Of a stretch of DNA of 63,601 nucleotides, positions 60,665 to 63,601 are shown one piece after another. Each line of letters begins with the position of its first letter. Position 1 is the stretch's first letter. The translations under genes were made by a program, and so were the position numbers. A model generated the notes under the pieces. That model was not told the DNA's origin and did no database searches. It saw only the letters and a list, made by a program, of their open reading frames with translations. The stretch spans positions 1 through 63,601 of the forward strand of contig CAJTME010000004.1 in assembly GCA_910577315.1 (NCBI GenBank). Direction: 5' to 3'. The stretch is from an uncultured Muribaculaceae bacterium (GTDB lineage Bacteria; Bacteroidota; Bacteroidia; Bacteroidales; Muribaculaceae).

Positions 60665-62537
60665 ACTGACAGGGCTTTGGGTGTGCGTGGCGGCGATACT
60701 GTTTGTCGGCGCCACCTCGTTCATGCCCGCCGGGGTGTATTCATCGTGGTGGTGGATGACGTTCTGGGCGGTGGTGGGCGCGGGGCTGTGCGCGGCGGTT
60801 GTCAGGTTCAGGCTGTGGCGCCGTCCCGCGGTTTTCGCACTCCACCTGTCGTTTCTGCTGATGCTTGCAGGCGGTGGCGCCACGGCCTTGACGTCCACCC
60901 GCGGCTCTGTACTCCTCCACCCCGCCGTGCCGGCCTCATCGTTCATCTCGGCCGATGGCGACACTCTTTCGCTGCCTGCCGCAATCACCCTCGAAAAGTT
61001 CGAGCCCGAATACTATCCCGGCATGACCGTTCCGCGCGATTTCCACTCTTACATCACCACTGCCGACGGACGCAGCATTCACATATCCATGAACCGCATC
61101 GGACATCTCGACGGTTACAGGCTCTATCAATCGTCTTTCGACGGACGGGGCGGCTCGGTGCTGAGCGTTGCCCGCGACCCCGCCGGAATCGCGCTAACCT
61201 ACGCCGGCTATCTGCTTTTTGCCCTCAGCGGTCTGTGGATGCTTGTGCGCAGGCGCCGCGCGACCGGGGCAGCGATGCTGTTGCTTGCCGTCGCATCGTC
61301 GGCGTCGGCGGCTCCGGCCATAGGCGTCGGCGCTGCCGATTCCCTCGCCTCGCGCCAGGTGGTGTTCAACGGACGCGTGGTGCCGTTCGGGGTAATGGCC
61401 TCCGAACTCACCTACAAGCTGACCGGTCGCGGCACGGTAGCCTCAATGTCTCCCTCGCGCTTTGTCGCGTCGCTGATTGTGTTCGGCGACGACTGGCGGA
61501 AGGTGCCGTTCATAAAAGTGAAGGGCACCGGGTTGCGCGCGGCCCTCGGCGCGGATGGCCGCCATGTATCGGTGGCGCAATTGTACGATGCCCGGGGCCG
61601 GTATAAACCCGAGGCGCTTTTCAAGGACGGCACCGGCCCGCTGGATGCTGAAATACTGAAACTGGATGAAAAAGTAGCCCTTCTGGCTGAACTGTGGCGC
61701 GGCGGGCTGTTCACCCCACTTGCCGATGACTCTCCCGAGAGATTGGGCGCCGGCGCGGTGGCCTCAATGCTGGCGTACGTAAAATGGCAGCCCGTAAGGC
61801 TGTTTTTCATCATCACGCTCTCGCTGGCGTCACTTCTTCTGGTCATGCAGCTGTTCAGGCGCCGTGTGCCTGTTGGCGCGGTGGCCTGGATCCTCACAGC
61901 CGCCGGAGCGGCCATATTCGTGTGGAGGTGGACAATCGTGGGCCACGTGCCCCTGTCGAACGCTCCAGAGATAATGACGTTCGTGGCGGTCGCATTCTGC
62001 GGCGTGTCGGCCTTTGCGTCACGCCAGGCACCGCTTGCCTCGTCATTCGGACTGCTGATGGCCGGATTTGCATCGCTGGTGGCATGGCTGTCTTTCAAGG
62101 ACCCGGCGTTGACACCCCTAATGCCGGTGCTCGCCTCGCCATGGCTGGCGGCTCACGTGTCGGTGGTGATGGTGGCCTACGCCCTGCTCACCTTCACGCT
62201 GCCTGTGTCGGTTGCCGCCCTCGCTGTACCGTCGCGGCGGCAACAGCTTGTCGGCACATCCATGAAATTCATCGCGCCGGGGGTCTACCTGCTCGGAATC
62301 GGGATATTTCTCGGGGCCATGTGGGCCAATGTCTCGTGGGGACGCTACTGGGCGTGGGATCCGAAGGAAACCTGGGCACTGGTCACAATGCTGCTGTATG
62401 CCCTCCCGCTCCACCGCAGCCTCGGACTCCGTTCCCGTCCCGCCCTTTTCCATATATTTGTGGCGCTTGCCTTTTTATCAATTATTATGACTTATGCGGG
62501 GGTAAACTACCTGCCCTCGCAGCATGCCTATCAATGA
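60651..62537 (+). CDS. ccsA: Fused ResB/CcsA cytochrome c biogenesis protein (system II)
   Basis: A 628-aa inner-membrane protein that moves and attaches haem to c-type cytochromes. The N-terminal third has transmembrane helices and a periplasmic ResB-like segment with GYRLYQSSFDGRGGS. The C-terminal half is CcsA, with the haem-handling motif SWGRYWAWDPKETWAL near residue 560 and flanking transmembrane helices. It likely matures the haem proteins of the same operon. The start MRLSEL was chosen over an upstream GTG at 60636. It overlaps the chorismatase-like gene by 14 nt and the DAHP synthase gene by 4 nt. Confidence 0.88.
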   Translation: MRLSELTGLWVCVAAILFVGATSFMPAGVYSSWWWMTFWAVVGAGLCAAVVRFRLWRRPAVFALHLSFLLMLAGGGATALTSTRGSVLLHPAVPASSFISADGDTLSLPAAITLEKFEPEYYPGMTVPRDFHSYITTADGRSIHISMNRIGHLDGYRLYQSSFDGRGGSVLSVARDPAGIALTYAGYLLFALSGLWMLVRRRRATGAAMLLLAVASSASAAPAIGVGAADSLASRQVVFNGRVVPFGVMASELTYKLTGRGTVASMSPSRFVASLIVFGDDWRKVPFIKVKGTGLRAALGADGRHVSVAQLYDARGRYKPEALFKDGTGPLDAEILKLDEKVALLAELWRGGLFTPLADDSPERLGAGAVASMLAYVKWQPVRLFFIITLSLASLLLVMQLFRRRVPVGAVAWILTAAGAAIFVWRWTIVGHVPLSNAPEIMTFVAVAFCGVSAFASRQAPLASSFGLLMAGFASLVAWLSFKDPALTPLMPVLASPWLAAHVSVVMVAYALLTFTLPVSVAALAVPSRRQQLVGTSMKFIAPGVYLLGIGIFLGAMWANVSWGRYWAWDPKETWALVTMLLYALPLHRSLGLRSRPALFHIFVALAFLSIIMTYAGVNYLPSQHAYQ

Positions 62538-63358
62538 TTATGAATCTTTTGCCCCTTATACCTCTCCAGCCCGAAGGGCGTCCTCTGGTCATCGCCGGAC
62601 CTTGCTCGGCCGAATCTCCCATGCAGATGCTTGAAACCGCCCGCGGGCTCGCGGGACGCGGCACCGATGTGTTCCGTGCGGGAATATGGAAACCGCGCAC
62701 CCGCCCGGGCGGTTTTGAGGGAATGGGCGAGAAGGCCCTGGCATGGCTCGCCGCCGTAAAGGATGAAACCGGTCTGCTCACGGCCACCGAGGTGGGAAAC
62801 GCGCGGCATGCCGAACTGGCAATGAAGGCCGGAGTGGACATCCTGTGGATAGGAGCGCGAACGTCGGCCTCACCGTTTGCGGTGCAGGAAATTGCCGAGG
62901 TGCTCGCGGGCGAGGATGTGCCCGTGCTGGTGAAGAATCCCGTTTGCGCCGACCTCCAGCTGTGGATCGGGGCAATCGAGCGCCTCTACCTGCGCGGACT
63001 GCGCCGCCTCGGAGCCATCCACCGGGGTTTCAAGACCTTCGGGGACACCACCTACCGCAACACGCCGCATTGGGAGATTGCGGCGGCTCTCCGCGCCGAA
63101 CTGCCCTCGCTTCCCATAATATGCGATCCGTCGCATATCGGCGGAAAGCGGAGCCTTGTCGCACCCCTGTCGCAACAGGCCATGTCGATGGGCTACGACG
63201 GCCTCATCATCGAAAGCCACTGCAACCCCGACGCAGCCCTCTCAGACGCAGCCCAGCAAATCACCCCCACCACCCTCACCGCCCTGCTCGACCAACTGAG
63301 ACAAGGTCGCTCACATGTGGCGCCTACATGCCCCCATCAATCGTCTTGGCGGGGTTAA
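62534..63358 (+). CDS. aroF: 3-deoxy-7-phosphoheptulonate (DAHP) synthase, type I-beta
   Basis: A 274-aa enzyme of the first step of the shikimate pathway, condensing PEP with erythrose 4-phosphate. Motifs are PLVIAGPCSAES (PEP binding), FRAGIWKPRTRPGGFEG, LVKNPVCADLQLWIGAIER and PIICDPSHIGGKRSLV. It is the short AroF I-beta type with no chorismate mutase or regulatory domain, so feedback control may be absent or on another protein. The last ~19 residues (after LLDQLRQG) run into the repeat region and may be a repeat-derived extension. The ATG overlaps the ccsA stop (ATGA). Bacteroidales often carry a longer DAHP synthase/chorismate mutase elsewhere. Confidence 0.9.
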   Translation: MIMNLLPLIPLQPEGRPLVIAGPCSAESPMQMLETARGLAGRGTDVFRAGIWKPRTRPGGFEGMGEKALAWLAAVKDETGLLTATEVGNARHAELAMKAGVDILWIGARTSASPFAVQEIAEVLAGEDVPVLVKNPVCADLQLWIGAIERLYLRGLRRLGAIHRGFKTFGDTTYRNTPHWEIAAALRAELPSLPIICDPSHIGGKRSLVAPLSQQAMSMGYDGLIIESHCNPDAALSDAAQQITPTTLTALLDQLRQGRSHVAPTCPHQSSWRG

Positions 63359-63601
63359 CGATAATGGAGCCCTTGTAACTCCGACGACTGTGAAGGCTGC
63401 CGAAGATACAAGGGCGCCCACGAGGGGCGCCTACATATTTTTTAAAGTTTTACCATCCGGCCGTTCTGGCGCCTTCTGCGCTACATATTGCAGATAAGCC
63501 GCAGTAGGGGCGCTGCATGCAGCGCCCGCGCAAGCCCCGCCACCACAAAACAATGCGCCTGCGGCGCTACACAAGGCCGTCGGGAAGCCAATGGCGCCCA
63601 C
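63318..63601. repeat. GGCGCC-rich imperfect repeat cluster at window end
   Basis: At least four imperfect copies of GGCGCC(T)nCTACA lie at 63319, 63427, 63468 and 63562. A perfect 20-bp palindrome GGGCGCTGCATGCAGCGCCC is at 63508-63527. No convincing gene is present after 63358. The cluster continues beyond the window. Confidence 0.65.

Noticed and set aside
61784..62533. Long upstream extension of the DAHP synthase frame
   Set aside because: It overlaps the CcsA coding region in another frame, while ATG at 62534 overlaps the ccsA stop in the usual way.
63315..63497. 60-codon frame at the window end
   Set aside because: It lies inside the repeat cluster and has no family match or promoter.

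Overview
The window looks like a chromosomal segment of a gut Bacteroidales bacterium, most likely Muribaculaceae (inference). The evidence is the repeated Bacteroidetes promoter signature (TAnnTTTG, often with TTG about 20 bp upstream), the lack of Shine-Dalgarno sites, abundant SPII lipoproteins with acidic residues after the cysteine, GLUG-repeat surface proteins, a BioG-BioC fusion and a full-length TamB. No rRNA, prophage, transposase or CRISPR array was seen. Most of the window is ordinary core genome with several accessory patches.

Layout. 0.2-3 kb: yraN, an M24B aminopeptidase and a gamma carbonic anhydrase, ending in a perfect 23-bp bidirectional terminator. 3-5.6 kb (minus): DEDDy exonuclease, a small membrane protein and gpmI. 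5.7-10.1 kb: biotin operon bioA-bioF-bioGC-bioD, without bioB. 10.1-14.5 kb (minus): secreted Ig-like protein, two outer-membrane barrel proteins and a large lipoprotein. 14.7-18.7 kb: HsdR_N protein, holA and a class A PBP. 19.0 kb: initiator tRNA. 19.3-22.6 kb: ROK kinase, ahpC and ahpF. 22.7-30.4 kb (minus): two GLUG-repeat lipoproteins and an AraC-type membrane regulator, with a paired direct repeat upstream of the lipoproteins. 30.4-36.4 kb: metallophosphatase/beta-propeller fusion, LRR protein, DMT transporter, two tRNA-Arg genes, UshA-like nucleotidase. 36.4-45 kb: GH3/serine-hydrolase fusion, PAP2 protein with a barrel-like C-terminus, TamB. 45-49.6 kb (minus, except one plus-strand barrel protein at 47.6 kb): HepT/MntA pair, tRNA-Ser, acetyltransferase-like protein, TsaC, PAS protein and class A beta-lactamase. 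A short transcription unit with a 28-codon ORF lies at 49.7-49.95 kb. 50.2-53.4 kb: DEAD-box helicase, Dus, alpha/beta hydrolase.

The most interesting region is the apparent eight-gene operon at 53.6-63.4 kb. In order it holds a porin, an imelysin-like lipoprotein with circularly permuted motif order, a di-haem DUF1111 lipoprotein, a second porin, a mono-haem lipoprotein, a chorismatase (FkbO/Hyg5)-like protein, a ResB/CcsA cytochrome c assembly protein and a DAHP synthase. Gene overlaps and tight spacing suggest that envelope c-type cytochromes, their assembly factor, iron-uptake-type proteins and a chorismate-derived small molecule work together. That combined role is an inference. The window ends in about 240 bp of GGCGCC-rich imperfect repeats.
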